From contig OX377206.1 in assembly GCA_947396885.1 (NCBI GenBank), positions 51,691,631-51,755,630 of the forward strand: a stretch of DNA of 64,000 nt. The letters are read 5' to 3'. Both the position numbers and the translations under genes were made by a program. The first letter of the stretch is position 1, and every line of letters begins with the position of its first letter. The DNA is from Heligmosomoides polygyrus polygyrus (Eukaryota; Nematoda; Chromadorea; Rhabditida; Heligmosomidae). Under the pieces are notes generated by a model. That model worked only from the letters and a program-made list of their open reading frames with translations, was not told the origin of the DNA and searched no databases. Shown here piece after piece: positions 13,260-28,600 of this stretch.

Positions 13260-16200
13260 GTGTTCAGCGACCTCGATTGCCCCCGGGGTGAAATTCCCAG
13301 GCGGGTATCCAGCCAGGTAGAATACATCGTGTTCAGCGACCTCGATTGCCCCCGTGGTGAAGTTACCAGGCGGGTATCCAGCCATGTAGAAGACTTCGTG
13401 TTCAGCGACCTCGACAGCCCCTGAGCTGAAGTTTCCAGGCGGGTATCCAGCCAGGTAGAATACATCGTGTTCAGCGACCTCGATTGCCCCCGTGGTGAAG
13501 TTACCAGGCGGGTATCCAGCCATGTAGAAGACTTCGTGTTCAGCGACCTCGATTGCCCCCGGGGTGAAGTTCCCGGGCGGGTATCCAGCCATGTAGAAGA
13601 CTTCGTGTTCAGCGACCTCGATTGCCCCCGAGGTGAAGTTCCCAGGAGGGTATACAGCCAGGTAGAATACTTCGTGTTCAGCGACCTCGATTGCCCCCGG
13701 GGTGAAATTCCCAGGCGGGTATCCAGCCATGTAGAAGACTTCGTGTTCAGCGACCTCGATTGCCCCCGGGGTGAAGTTCCCAGGAGGGTATACAGCCAGG
13801 TAGAATACTTCGTGTTCAGCGACCTCGATTGCCCCCGGGGTGAAATTCCCAGGCGGGTATCCAGCCAGGTAGAATACATCGTGTTCAGCGACCTCGATTG
13901 CCCCCGTGGTGAAGTTACCAGGCGGGTATCCAGCCATGTAGAAGACTTCGTGTTCAGCGACCTCGATTGCCCCCGGGGTGAAGTTCCCAGGAGGGTATCC
14001 AGCCAGGTAGAATACATCGTGTTCAGCGACCTCGATTGCCCCCGAGGTGAAGTTCCCAGGAGGGTATACAGCCAGGTAGAATACTTCGTGTTCAGCGACC
14101 TCGATTGCCCCCGGGGTGAAATTCCCAGGCGGGTATCCAGCCAGGTAGAATACATCGTGTTCAGCGACCTCGATTGCCCCCGTGGTGAAGTTACCAGGCG
14201 GGTATCCAGCCATGTAGAAGACTTCGTGTTCAGCGACCTCGATTGCCCCCGGGGTGAAGTTCCCGGGCGGGTATCCAGCCATGTAGAAGACTTCGTGTTC
14301 AGCGACCTCGATTGCCCCCGAGGTGAAGTTCCCAGGAGGGTATACAGCCAGGTAGAATACTTCGTGTTCAGCGACCTCGATTGCCCCCGGGGTGAAATTC
14401 CCAGGCGGGTATCCAGCCAGGTAGAATACATCGTGTTCAGCGACCTCGATTGCCCCCGTGGTGAAGTTACCAGGCGGGTATCCAGCCATGTAGAAGACTT
14501 CGTGTTCAGCGACCTCGATTGCCCCCGGGGTGAAGTTTCCAGGCGGGTATCCAGCCAGGTAGAATACTTCTTGTTCAGGGACCTCGATTGCCCCCGGGGT
14601 GAAGTTACCAGGCGGGTATCCAGCCATGTAGAAGACTTCGTGTTCAGCGACCTCGATTGCCCCGGGGGTGAAGTTCCCAGGCGGGTATCCAGCCATGTAG
14701 AAGACTTCGTGTTCAGCGACCTCGACAGCCCCTGAGCTGAAGTTTCCAGGCGGGTATCCAGCCAGGTAGAATACTTCTTGTTCAGGCACCTCGATTGCCC
14801 CCGGGGTGAAGTTACCAGGCGGGTATCCAGCCATGTAGAAGACTTCGTGTTCAGCGACCTCGATTGCCCCCGGGGTGAATTTCCCAGGCGGGTATCCAGC
14901 CATGTAGAAGACTTCGTGTTCAGCGACCTTGATTGCATCCGTGGTTTAGTTTCGGACTGCCTGAATGATATTCACATCAGATCGCTTATTAGGTCAATAT
15001 CGATTGATGGCGATCGATACTTCAAAAGCGGACTTCAGATTTGTGCTCAGCGACCTCGACAGCCCCTGAGCTGAAGTTTCCAGGCGGGTATCCAGCCAGG
15101 TAGAATACTTCGTATTCAGCGACCTTGATTGCCTCCGTGGTTTAGTTTCGGACTGCCTGAATGATATTCACATCAAATCGCTTATTAGGTCAATATCGAT
15201 TGATGGCGATCGATACTTCAAAAGCGAACTTCAGATTTGTGTTCAGCCACCTCGACAGCCCCTGAGCTGAAGTTTCCAGGCGGGTATCCAGCCAGGTAGA
15301 ATACTTCGTGTTCAGGGACCTCGATTGCCCCCGGGGTGAAGTTACCAGGCGGGTATCCAGCCATGTAGAAGACTTCGTGTTCAGCGACCTCGATTGCCCC
15401 CGGGGTGAAGTTCCCAGGCGGGTATCCAGCCATGTAGAAGACTTCGTGTTCAGCGAACTCGGTTAACCCGGGGTGAAATTCCCATGCGGGTATCCAGCCA
15501 GGTAGAATACATCGTGTTCAGCGATCTCGATTGCCCTCGGGGTGAAGTTACCAGGCGGGTATCCAGCCATGTAGAAGACTTCGTGTTCAGCGACCTCGAT
15601 TGCCCCCGGGGTGAAGTTCCCAGGCGGGTATCCAGCCATGTAGAAGACTTCGTGTTCAGCGATCTCGATTGCCCTCGGGGTGAAGTTACCAGGCGGGTAT
15701 CCAGCCATGTAGAAGACTTCGTGTTCAGCGACCTCGATTGCCCCCGGGGTGAAGTTCCCAGGCGGGTATCCAGCCATGTAGAAGACTTCGTGTTCAGCGA
15801 CCTCGATTGCCCCCGGGGTGAAGTTCCCAGGCGGGTGTCCAGCCATGTAGAAGACTTCGTGTTCAGCGACCTCGATTAGCCCCCGGGGTGAAGTTACCAG
15901 GCGAGTATCCAGCCAGGTAGAAGACTTCGTGTTCAGCGACCTCGACAGCCCCTGAGCTGAAGTTTCCAGGCGGGTATCCAGCCAGGTAGAATACGTCTTG
16001 TTCAGGGACCTCGATTGCCCCCGGGGTGAAGTTACCAGGCGGGTATCCAGCCATGTAGAAGACTTCGTGTTCAGCGACCTCGATTGCCCCCGGGGTGAAG
16101 TTTCCAGGCGGGTATCCAGCCAGGTAGAATACTTCGTGTTCAGCGACCTTGATTGCCTCCGTAGTTTAGTTTCGGACTGCCTGAATGATATTCACATCAG

Positions 16201-19200
16201 ATCGCTTATTAGGTCAATATCGATTGATGGCGATCGATACTTCAAAAGCGAACTTCAGATTTGTGTTCAGCGATCTCGGTTAACCCGGGGTGAAGTTCCC
16301 AGGCGGGTATCCAGCCATGTAGAAGACTTCGTGTTCAGCGACCTTGATTGCCTCCGGGGTTTAGTTTCGGACTGCCTGAATGATATTCACATCAAATCGC
16401 TTATTAGGTCAATATCGATTGATGGCGATCGACACTTCAAAAGCGAACTTCAGATTTGTGATCAGCGACCTCGACAGCCCCTGAGCTGAAGTTCCCAGGC
16501 GGGTATCCAGCCAGGTAGAATACTTCGTGTTCAGGGACCTCGATTGCCCCCGAGGTGAAGTTCCCAGGAGGGTATACAGCCAGGTAGAATACTTCGTGTT
16601 CAGCGACCTCGATTGCCCCCGGGGTGAAATTCCCAGGCGGGTATCCAGCCAGGTAGAATACTTCGTGTTCAGCGACCTTGATTGCCTCCGTAGTTTAGTT
16701 TCGGACTGCCTGAACGATATTCACATCAGATCGCTTATTAGGTCAATATCGATTGATGGCGATCGATACTTCAAAAGCGAACTTCAGATTTGTGTTCAGC
16801 GACCTCGGTTAACCCGGGGTGAAGTTCCCAGGCGGGTATCCAGCCATGTAGAAGACTTCGTGTTCAGCGACCTTGATTGCCTCCGGGGTTTAGTTTCGGA
16901 CTGCCTGAATGATATTCACATCAAATCGCTTATTAGGTCAATATCGATTGATGGCGATCGATACTTCAAAAGCGAACTTCAGATTTGTGTTCAGCGACCT
17001 CGGTTAACCCGGGGTGAAGTTCCCAGGCGGGTATCCAGCCAGGTAGAATACATCGTGTTCAGCGACCTCGATTGCCCCCGGGGTGAAATTCCCAGGCGGG
17101 TATCCAGCCAGGTAGAATACTTCGTGTTCAGCGACCTTGATTGCCTCCGTAGTTTAGTTTCGGACTGCCTGAATGATATTCACATCAGATCGCTTATTAG
17201 GTCAATATCGATTGATGGCGATCGATACTTCAAAAGCGAACTTCAGATTTGTGTTCAGCGACCTCGGTTAACCCGGGGTGAAGTTCCCAGGCGGGTATCC
17301 AGCCATGTAGAAGACTTCGTGTTCAGCGACCTTGATTGCCTCCGGGGTTTAGTTTCGGACTGCCTGAATGGTATTCACATCAAATCGCTTATTAGGTCAA
17401 TATCGATTGATGGCGATCGACACTTCAAAAGCGAACTTCAGATTTGTGTTCAGCGACCTCGACAGCCCCTGAGCTGAAGTTCCCAGGCGGGTATCCAGCC
17501 AGGTAGAATACTTCGTGTTCAGGGACCTCGATTGCCCCCGAGGTGAAGTTCCCAGGAGGGTATACAGCCAGGTAGAATAATTCGTGTTCAGCGACCTCGA
17601 TTGCCCCCGGGGTGAAATTCCCAGGCGGGTATCCAGCCAGGTAGAATACTTCGTGTTCAGCGACCTTGATTGCCTCCGTAGTTTAGTTTCGGACTGCCTG
17701 AATGATATTCACATCAAATCGCTTATTAGGTCAATATCGATTGATGGCGATCGATACTTCAAAAGCGAACTTCAGATTTGTGTTCAGCGACCTCGACAGC
17801 CCCTGAGCTGAAGTTACCAGGCGGGTATCCAGCCAGGTAGAATACTTCGTGTTCAGGGACCTCGATTGCCCCCGAGGTGAAGTTCCCAGGAGGGTATCCA
17901 GCCAGGTAGAATACATCGTGTTCAGCGACCTCGATTGCCCCCGAGGTGAAGTTCCCAGGAGGATATACAGCCAGGTAGAATACTTCGTGTTCAGCGACCT
18001 CGATTGCCCCCGGGGTGAAATTCCCAGGCGGGTATCCAGCCAGGTAGAATACATCGTGTTCAGCGACCTGGATTGCCCCCGTGGTGAAGTTACCAGGCGG
18101 GTATCCAGCCATGTAGAAGACTTCGTGTTCAGCGACCTCGATTGCCCCCGGGGTGAAGTTCCCGGGCGGGTATCCAGCCATGTAGAAGTCTTCGTGTTCA
18201 GCGACCTCGACAGCCCCTGAGCTGAAGTTTCCAGGCGGGTATCCAGCCAGGTAGAATACTTCTTGTTCAGGGACCTCGATTGCCCCCGGGGTGAAGTTAC
18301 CAGGCGGGTATCCAGCCATGTAGAAGACTTCGTGTTCAGCGACCTCGATTGCCCCCGGGTTGAAGTTCCCAGGCGGGTATCCAGCCATGTAGAAGACTTC
18401 GTGTTCAGCGACCTCGACAGCCCCTGAGCTGAAGTTTTCAGGCGGGTATCCAGCCAGGTAGAATACTTCTTGTTCAGGGACCTCGATTGCCCCCGGGGTG
18501 AAATTCCCAGGCGGGTATCCAGCCAGGTAGAATACATCGTGTTCAGCGACCTGGATTGCCCCCGTGGTGAAGTTACCAGGCGGGTATCCAGCCATGTAGA
18601 AGACTTCGTGTTCAGCGACCTCGATTGCCCCCGGGGTGAAGTTCCCGGGCGGGTATCCAGCCATGTAGAAGACTTCGTGTTCAGCGACCTCGACAGCCCC
18701 TGAGCTGAAGTTTCCAGGCGGGTATCCAGCCAGGTAGAATACTTCTTGTTCAGGGACCTCGATTGCCCCCGGGGTGAAGTTACCAGGCGGGTATCCAGCC
18801 ATGTAGAAGACTTCGTGTTCAGCGACCTCGATTGCCCCCGGGTTGAAGTTCCCAGGCGGGTATCCAGCCATGTAGAAGACTTCGTGTTCAGCGACCTCGA
18901 CAGCCCCTGAGCTGAAGTTTTCAGGCGGGTATCCAGCCAGGTAGAATACTTCTTGTTCAGGGACCTCGATTGCCTCCGGGGTGAAGTTACCAGGCGGGTA
19001 TCCAGCCATGTAGAAGACTTCGTGTTCAGCGACCTCGATTTCCCCCGGGGTGAAGTTCCCAGGCGGGTATCCAGCCATGTAGAAGACTTCGTGTTCAGCG
19101 ACCTTGATTGCCTCCGTGGTTTAGTTTCGGACTGCCTGAATGATATTCACATCAGATCGCTTATTAGGTCAACATCGATTGATGGCGATCGATACTTCAA

Positions 19201-22200
19201 AAGCGAACTTCAGATTTGTGTTCAGCGACCTCGGTTAACCCGGGGTGAAGTTCCCAGGCGGGTATCCAGCCATGCAGAAGACTTCGTGTTCAGCGACCTT
19301 GATTGCCTCCGGGGTTTAGTTTCGGACTGCCTGAATGATATTCACATCAAATCGCTTATTAGGTCAATATCGATTGATGGCGATCGATACTTCAAAAGCG
19401 AACTTCAGATTTGTGTTCAGCGACCTCGACAGCCCCTGAGCTGAAGTTCCCAGGCGGGTATCCAGCCAGGTAGAATACTTCGTGTTCAGCGACCTTGATT
19501 GCCTCCGTAGTTTAGTTTCGGACTGCCTGAATGATATTCACATCAAATCGCTTATTAGGTCAATATCGATTGATGGCGATCGATACTTCAAAAGCGAACT
19601 TCAGATTTGTGTTCAGCGACCTCGACAGCCCCTGAGCTGAAGTTACCAGGCGGGTATCCAGCCAGGTAGAATACTTCGTGTTCAGCGACCTCGACTGCCC
19701 CCGGGGTGAATTTTCCAGGCGGGTATCCAGCCATGTAGAAGACTTCGTGTTCAGCGACCTCGACTGCCCCCGGGGTGAATTTTCCAGGCGGGTATCCAGC
19801 CATGTAGAAGACTTCGTGTTCAGCGACCTCGACTGCCCCCGGGGTGAATTTTCCAGGCGGGTATCCAGCCATGTAGAAGACTTCGTGTTCAGCGATCTCG
19901 ATTGCCCCCGGGGTGAAGTTCCCAGGCGGGTATCCAGCTAGGTAGAAGACTTCGTATACACCGACCTCGATTGCCCCGGGGTGAAGTTTCCAGGCGGGTA
20001 TCAAGCAAGGTAGAAGACTTCGTGTTCAGCGACCTCGACTGCCCCCGGGGTGAAGTTCCCAGGTGGGTATCCAGCCGTGTAGAAGACTTCGTGTTCAGCG
20101 ATCTCGATTGCCCCCGGGGTGAAGTTCCCAGGCGGGTATCCAGCTAGGTAGAAGACTTCGTGTACACCGACCTCGATTGCCCCCGAGGTGAAGTTCCCAG
20201 GAGGGTATCCAGCCAGGTAGGATACATCGTGTTCAGCGACCTCGATTGCCCCGGAGGTGAAGTTCCCAGGAGGATATACAGCCAGGTAGAATACTTCGTG
20301 TTCAGCGACCTCGATTGCCCCCGGGGTGAAATTCCCAGGCGGGTATCCAGCCAGGTAGAATACATCGTGTTCAGCGACCTCGATTGCCCCCGTGGTGAAG
20401 TTACCAGGCGGGTATCCAGCCATGTAGAAGACTTCGTGTTCAGCGACCTCGATTGCCCCCGGGGTGAAGTTCCCGGGCGGGTATCCAGCCATGTAGAAGA
20501 CTTCGTGTTCAGCGACCTCGACAGCCCCTGAGCTGAAGTTTCCAGGCGGGTATCCAGCCAGGTAGAATACTTCTTGTTCAGGGACCTCGATTGCCCCCGG
20601 GGTGAAGTTACCAGGCGGGTATCCAGCCATGTAGAAGACTTCGTGTTCAGCGACCTCGATTGCCCCCGGGGTGAAGTTCCCAGGCGGGTATCCAGCCATG
20701 TAGAAGACTTCGTGTTCAGCGACCTCGACAGCCCCTGAGCTGAAGTTTCCAGGCGGGTATCCAGCCAGGTAGAATACTTCTTGTTCAGGGACCTCGATTG
20801 CCTCCGGGGTGAAGTTACCAGGCGGGTATCCAGCCATGTAGAAGACTTCGTGTTCAGCGACCTCGATTTCCCCCGGGGTGAAGTTCCCAGGCGGGTATCC
20901 AGCCATGTAGAAGACTTCGTGTTCAGCGTCCTTGATTGCCTCCGTGGTTTAGTTTCGGACTGCCTGAATGATATTCACATCAGATCGCTTATTAGGTCAA
21001 TATCGATTGATGGCGATCGATACTTCAAAAGCGAACTTCAGATTTGTGTTCAGCGACCTCGGTTAACCCGGGGTGAAGTTCCCAGGCGGGTATCCAGCCA
21101 TGCAGAAGACTTCGTGTTCAGCGACCTTGATTGCCTCCGGGGTTTAGTTTCGGACTGCCTGAATGATATTCACATCAAATCGCTTATTAGGTCAATATCG
21201 ATTGATGGCGATCGATACTTCAAAAGCGAACTTCAGATTTGTGTTCAGCGACCTCGACAGCCCCTGAGCTGAAGTTCCCAGGCGGGTATCCAGCCAGGTA
21301 GAATACTTCGTGTTCAGGGACCTCGATTGCCCCCGAGGTGAAGTTACCAGGCGGGTATCCAGCCATGTAGAAGACTTCGTGTTCAGCGACTTCGATTGCC
21401 CCCGGGGTGAAGTTCCCGGGCGGGTATCCAGCCATGTAGAAGACTTCGTGTTCAGCGGCCTCGACAGCCCCTGAGCTGAAGTTTCCAGGCGGGTATCCAG
21501 CCAGGTAGAATACTTCTTGTTCAGGGACCTCGATTGCCCCCGGGGTGAAGTTACCAGGCGGGTATCCAGCCATGTAGAAGACTTCGTGTTCAGCGACCTC
21601 GATTGCCCCCGGGGTGAAGTTCCCAGGCGGGTATCCAGCCATGTAGAAGACTTCGTGTTCAGCGACCTCGACAGCCCCTGAGCTGAAGTTTCCAGGCGGG
21701 TATCCAGCCAGGTAGAATACTTCTTGTTCAGAGACCTCGATTGCCTCCGGGGTGAAGTTACCAGGCGGGTATCCAGCCATGTAGAAGACTTCGTGTTCAG
21801 CGACCTCGATTGCCCCCGGGGTGAAGTTTCCAGGCGGGTATCCAGCCATGTAGAAGACTTCGTGTTCAGCGACCTTGATTGCCTCCGTGGTTTAGTTTCG
21901 GACTGCCTGAATGATATTCACATCAGATCGCTTATTAGGTCAATATCGATTGATGGCGATCGATACTTCAAAAGCGGACTTCAGATTCGTGCTCAGCGAC
22001 CTCGACAGCCCCTGAGCTGAAGTTTCCAGGCGGGTATCCAGCCAGGTAGAATACTTCGTGTTCAGGGACCTCGATTGCCCCCGGGGTGAAGTTTCCAGGC
22101 GGGTATCCAGCCATGTAGAAGACTTCGTGTTCAGCGACCTCGATTGCCCCCGGGGTGAAGTTCCCAGGCGGGTATCCAGCCATGTAGAAGACTTCGTGTT

Positions 22201-22639
22201 CAGCGACCTCGGTTAACCCGGGGTGAAATTCCCAGGCGGGTATCCAGCCAGGTAGAATACATCGTGTTCAGCGATCTCGATTGCCCTCGGGGTGAAGTTA
22301 CCAGGCGGGTATCCAGCCATGTAGGAGACTTCGTGTTCAGCGACCTCGATTGCCCCCGGGGTGAAGTTCCCAGGCGGGTATCCAGCCATGTAGAAGACTT
22401 CGTGTTCAGCGATCTCGATTGCCCTCGGGGTGAAGTTACCAGGCGGGTATCCAGCCATGTAGAAGACTTCGTGTTCAGCGACCTCGATTGCCCCCGGGGT
22501 GAAGTTCCCAGGCGGGTATCCAGCCATGTAGAAGACTTCGTGTTCAGCGACCTCGATTTCCCCCGGGGTGAAGTTCCCAGGCGGGTATCCAGCCATGTAG
22601 AAGACTTCGTGTTCAGCGACCTTGATTGCCTCCGTGGTT

Positions 22640-25600
22640 TAGTTTCGGACTGCCTGAATGATATTCACATCAGATCGCTTATTAGGTCAATATCGATTGA
22701 TGGCGATCGATACTTCAAAAGCGAACTTCAGATTTGTGTTCAGCGACCTCGGTTAACCCGGGGTGAAGTTCCCAGGCGGGTATCCAGCCATGCAGAAGAC
22801 TTCGTGTTCAGCGACCTTGATTGCCTCCGGGGTTTAGTTTCGGACTGCCTGAATGATATTCACATCAAATCGCTTATTAGGTCAATATCGATTGATGGCG
22901 ATCGATACTTCAAAAGCGAACTTCAGATTTGTGTTCAGCGACCTCGACAGCCCCTGAGCTGAAGTTACCAGGCGGGTATCCAGCCAGGTAGAATACTTCT
23001 TGTTCAGCGACCTCGATTGCCCCCGGGGTGAAGTTCTCGGGCGGGTATCCAGCCATGTAGAAGACTTCGTGTTCAGCGGCCTCGACAGCCCCTGAGCTGA
23101 AGTTTCCAGGCGGGTATCCAGCCAGGTAGAATACTTCTTGTTCAGGGACCTCGATTGCCTCCGGGGTGAAGTTACCAGGCGGGTATCCAGCCATGTAGAA
23201 GACTTCGTGTTCAGCGACCTCGATTGCCCCCGGGGTGAAGTTCCCAGGCGGGTATCCAGCCATGTAGAAGACTTCGTGTTCAGCGACCTCGACAGCCCCT
23301 GAGCTGAAGTTTCCAGGCGGGTATCCAGCCAGGTAGAATACTTCTTGTTCAGAGACCTCGATTGCCTCCGGGGTGAAGTTACCAGGCGGGTATCCAGCCA
23401 TGTAGAAGACTTCGTGTTCAGCGACCTCGATTGCCCCCGGGGTGAAGTTTCCAGGCGGGTATCCAGCCATGTAGAAGACTTCGTGTTCAGCGACCTTGAT
23501 TGCCTCCGTGGTTTAGTTTCGGACTGCCTGAATGATATTCACATCAGATCGCTTATTAGGTCAATATCGATTGATGGCGATCGATACTTCAAAAGCGGAC
23601 TTCAGATTCGTGCTCAGCGACCTCGACAGCCCCTGAGCTGAAGTTTCCAGGCGGGTATCCAGCCAGGTAGAATACTTCTTGTTCAGGGACCTCGATTGCC
23701 CCCGGGGTGAAGTTACCAGGCGGGTATCCAGCCATGTAGAAGACTTCGTGTTCAGCGACCTCGATTGCCCCCGGGGTGAAGTTACCAGGCGGGTATCCAG
23801 CCATGTAGAAGACTTCGTGTTCAGCGACCTCGATTGCCCCCGGGGTGAAGTTCCCAGGCGGGTATCCAGCCAGGTAGAAGACTTCGTGTTCATCGACTTC
23901 GACAGCCCCTGAGCTGAAGTTTCCAGGCGGGTATCCAGCCAGGTAGAATACTTCTTGTTCAGGGACCTCGATTGCCCCCGGGGTGAAGTTTCGGACTGCC
24001 TGAATGATATTCACATCAGATCGCTTATTAGGTCAATATCGATTGATGGCGATCGATACTTCAAAAGCGAACTTCAGATTTGTGTTCAGCGACCTCGACA
24101 GCCCCTGAGCTGAAGTTCCCAGGCGGGTATCCAGCCAGGTAGAATACTTCGTGTTCAGGGACCTCGATTGCCCCCGGGGTGAAGTTACCAGGCGGGTATC
24201 CAGCCATGTAGAAGACTTCGTGTTCAGCGACCTCGATTGCCCCCGGGGTGAAGTTCCCAGGCGGGTATCCAGCCATGTAGAAGACTTCGTGTTCAGCGAC
24301 CTCGGTTAACCCGGGGTGAAATTCCCAGGCGGGTATCCAGCCAGGTAGAATACATCGTGTTCAGCGATCTCGATTGCCCTCGGGGTGAAGTTACCAGGCG
24401 GGTATCCAGCCATGTAGGAGACTTCGTGTTCAGCGACCTCGATTGCCCCCGGGGTGAAGTTCCCAGGCGGGTATCCAGCCATGTAGAAGACTTCGTGTTC
24501 AGCGATCTCGATTGCCCTCGGGGTGAAGTTACCAGGCGGGTATCCAGCCATGTAGAAGACTTCGTGTTCAGCGACCTCGATTGCCCCCGGGGTGAAGTTC
24601 CCAGGCGGGTATCCAGCCATGTAGAAGACTTCGTGTTCAGCGACCTCGATTGCCCCCGGGGTGAAGTTCCCAGGCGGGTATCCAGCCATGTAGAAGACTT
24701 CGTGTTCAGCGACCTCGATTAGCCCCCGGGGTGAAGTTACCAGGCGAGTATCCAGCCAGGTAGAAGACTTCGTGTTCAGCGACCTCGATTGCCCTGAGTC
24801 TGAATTTCCCAAGTGAGTATCCAGCCAGCCACAAAATGGATCATTTGGTCAATGTCGATTGATGGCGATCGACACTTCAAAAACGAACTCCAGAATCGTG
24901 TTCAGCGACCTCGATTGCCCCAGGTCTGAATTTCCCAAGTGAGTATCCAGCCAGGTAGAAGACTCGTGTTCAGCGACCTCGATTGCCCCCGGGGTGAAGT
25001 TTCCAGGCGGGTATCCAGCCAGGTAGAATACTTCTTGTTCAGAGACCTCGATTGCCTCCGGGGTGAAGTTACCAGGCGGGTATCCAGCCATGTAGAAGAC
25101 TTCGTGTTCAGCGACCTCGATTGCCCCCGGGGTGAAGTTTCCAGGCGGGTATCCAGCCATGTAGAAGACTTCGTGTTCAGCGACCTTGATTGCCTCCGTG
25201 GTTTAGTTTCGGACTGCCTGAATGATATTCACATCAGATCGCTTATTAGGTCAATATCGATTGATGGCGATCGATACTTCAAAAGCGGACTTCAGATTCG
25301 TGCTCAGCGACCTCGACAGCCCCTGAGCTGAAGTTTCCAGGCGGGTATCCAGCCAGGTAGAATACTTCTTGTTCAGGGACCTCGATTGCCCCCGGGGTGA
25401 AGTTACCAGGCGGGTATCCAGCCATGTAGAAGACTTCGTGTTCAGCGACCTCGATTGCCCCCGGGGTGAAGTTACCAGGCGGGTATCCAGCCATGTAGAA
25501 GACTTCGTGTTCAGCGACCTCGATTGCCCCCGGGGTGAAGTTCCCAGGCGGGTATCCAGCCAGGTAGAAGACTTCGTGTTCATCGACTTCGACAGCCCCT

Positions 25601-28600
25601 GAGCTGAAGTTTCCAGGCGGGTATCCAGCCAGGTAGAATACTTCTTGTTCAGGGACCTCGATTGCCCCCGGGGTGAAGTTACCAGGCGGGTATCCAGCCA
25701 TGTAGAAGACTTCGTGTTCAGCGACCTCGATTGCCCCCGGGGTGAAGTTACCAGGCGGGTATCCAGCCATGTAGAAGACTTCGTGTTCAGCGACCTCGAT
25801 TGCCCCCGGGGTGAAGTTCCCAGGCGGGTATCCAGCCAGGTAGAAGACTTCGTGTTCATCGACTTCGACAGCCCCTGAGCTGAAGTTTCCAGGCGGGTAT
25901 CCAGCCAGGTAGAATACTTCTTGTTCAGGGACCTCGATTGCCCCCGGGGTGAAGTTTCGGACTGCCTGAATGATATTCACATCAGATCGCTTATTAGGTC
26001 AATATCGATTGATGGCGATCGATACTTCAAAAGCGAACTTCAGATTTGTGTTCAGCGACCTCGACAGCCCCTGAGCTGAAGTTCCCAGGCGGGTATCCAG
26101 CCAGGTAGAATACTTCGTGTTCAGGGACCTCGATTGCCCCCGGGGTGAAGTTACCAGGCGGGTATCCAGCCATGTAGAAGACTTCGTGTTCAGCGACCTC
26201 GATTGCCCCCGGGGTGAAGTTCCCAGGCGGGTATCCAGCCATGTAGAAGACTTCGTGTTCAGCGACCTCGGTTAACCCGGGGTGAAATTCCCAGGCGGGT
26301 ATCCAGCCAGGTAGAAGACTTCGTGTTCAGCGATCTCGATTGCCCTCGGGGTGAAGTTACCAGGCGGGTATCCAGCCATGTAGAAGACTTCGTGTTCAGC
26401 GACCTCGATTGCCCCCGGGGTGAAGTTCCCAGGCGGGTATCCAGCCATGTAGAAGACTTCGTGTTCAGCGACCTCGATTTCCCCCGGGGTGAAGTTCCCA
26501 GGCGGGTATCCAGCCATGTAGAAGACTTCGTGTTCAGCGACCTTGATTGCCTCCGTGGTTTAGTTTCGGACTGCCTGAATGATATTCACATCAGATCGCT
26601 TATTAGGTCAATATCGATTGATGGCGATCGATACTTCAAAAGCGAACTTCAGATTTGTGTTCAGCGACCTCGGTTAACCCGGGGTGAAGTTCCCAGGCGG
26701 GTATCCAGCCATGCAGAAGACTTCGTGTTCAGCGACCTTGATTGCCTCCGGGGTTTAGTTTCGGACTGCCTGAATGATATTCACATCAAATCGCTTATTA
26801 GGTCAATATCGATTGATGGCGATCGATACTTCAAAAGCGAACTTCAGATTTGTGTTCAGCGACCTCGACAGCCCCTGAGCTGAAGTTACCAGGCGGGTAT
26901 CCAGCCAGGTAGAATACTTCTTGTTCAGCGACCTCGATTGCCCCCGGGGTGAAGTTCTCGGGCGGGTATCCAGCCATGTAGAAGACTTCGTGTTCAGCGG
27001 CCTCGACAGCCCCTGAGCTGAAGTTTCCAGGCGGGTATCCAGCCAGGTAGAATACTTCTTGTTCAGGGACCTCGATTGCCTCCGGGGTGAAGTTACCAGG
27101 CGGGTATCCAGCCATGTAGAAGACTTCGTGTTCAGCGACCTCGATTGCCCCCGGGGTGAAGTTCCCAGGCGGGTATCCAGCCATGTAGAAGACTTCGTGT
27201 TCAGCGACCTCGACAGCCCCTGAGCTGAAGTTTCCAGGCGGGTATCCAGCCAGGTAGAATACTTCTTGTTCAGAGACCTCGATTGCCTCCGGGGTGAAGT
27301 TACCAGGCGGGTATCCAGCCATGTAGAAGACTTCGTGTTCAGCGACCTCGATTGCCCCCGGGGTGAAGTTTCCAGGCGGGTATCCAGCCATGTAGAAGAC
27401 TTCGTGTTCAGCGACCTTGATTGCCTCCGTGGTTTAGTTTCGGACTGCCTGAATGATATTCACATCAGATCGCTTATTAGGTCAATATCGATTGATGGCG
27501 ATCGATACTTCAAAAGCGGACTTCAGATTCGTGCTCAGCGACCTCGACAGCCCCTGAGCTGAAGTTTCCAGGCGGGTATCCAGCCAGGTAGAATACTTCT
27601 TGTTCAGGGACCTCGATTGCCCCCGGGGTGAAGTTACCAGGCGGGTATCCAGCCATGTAGAAGACTTCGTGTTCAGCGACCTCGATTGCCCCCGGGGTGA
27701 AGTTACCAGGCGGGTATCCAGCCATGTAGAAGACTTCGTGTTCAGCGACCTCGATTGCCCCCGGGGTGAAGTTCCCAGGCGGGTATCCAGCCAGGTAGAA
27801 GACTTCGTGTTCATCGACTTCGACAGCCCCTGAGCTGAAGTTTCCAGGCGGGTATCCAGCCAGGTAGAATACTTCTTGTTCAGGGACCTCGATTGCCCCC
27901 GGGGTGAAGTTTCGGACTGCCTGAATGATATTCACATCAGATCGCTTATTAGGTCAATATCGATTGATGGCGATCGATACTTCAAAAGCGAACTTCAGAT
28001 TTGTGTTCAGCGACCTCGACAGCCCCTGAGCTGAAGTTCCCAGGCGGGTATCCAGCCAGGTAGAATACTTCGTGTTCAGGGACCTCGATTGCCCCCGGGG
28101 TGAAGTTACCAGGCGGGTATCCAGCCATGTAGAAGACTTCGTGTTCAGCGACCTCGATTGCCCCCGGGGTGAAGTTCCCAGGCGGGTATCCAGCCATGTA
28201 GAAGACTTCGTGTTCAGCGACCTCGGTTAACCCGGGGTGAAATTCCCAGGCGGGTATCCAGCCAGGTAGAATACATCGTGTTCAGCGATCTCGATTGCCC
28301 TCGGGGTGAAGTTACCAGGCGGGTATCCAGCCATGTAGGAGACTTCGTGTTCAGCGACCTCGATTGCCCCCGGGGTGAAGTTCCCAGGCGGGTATCCAGC
28401 CATGTAGAAGACTTCGTGTTCAGCGATCTCGATTGCCCTCGGGGTGAAGTTACCAGGCGGGTATCCAGCCATGTAGAAGACTTCGTGTTCAGCGACCTCG
28501 ATTGCCCCCGGGGTGAAGTTCCCAGGCGGGTATCCAGCCATGTAGAAGACTTCGTGTTCAGCGACCTCGATTGCCCCCGGGGTGAAGTTCCCAGGCGGGT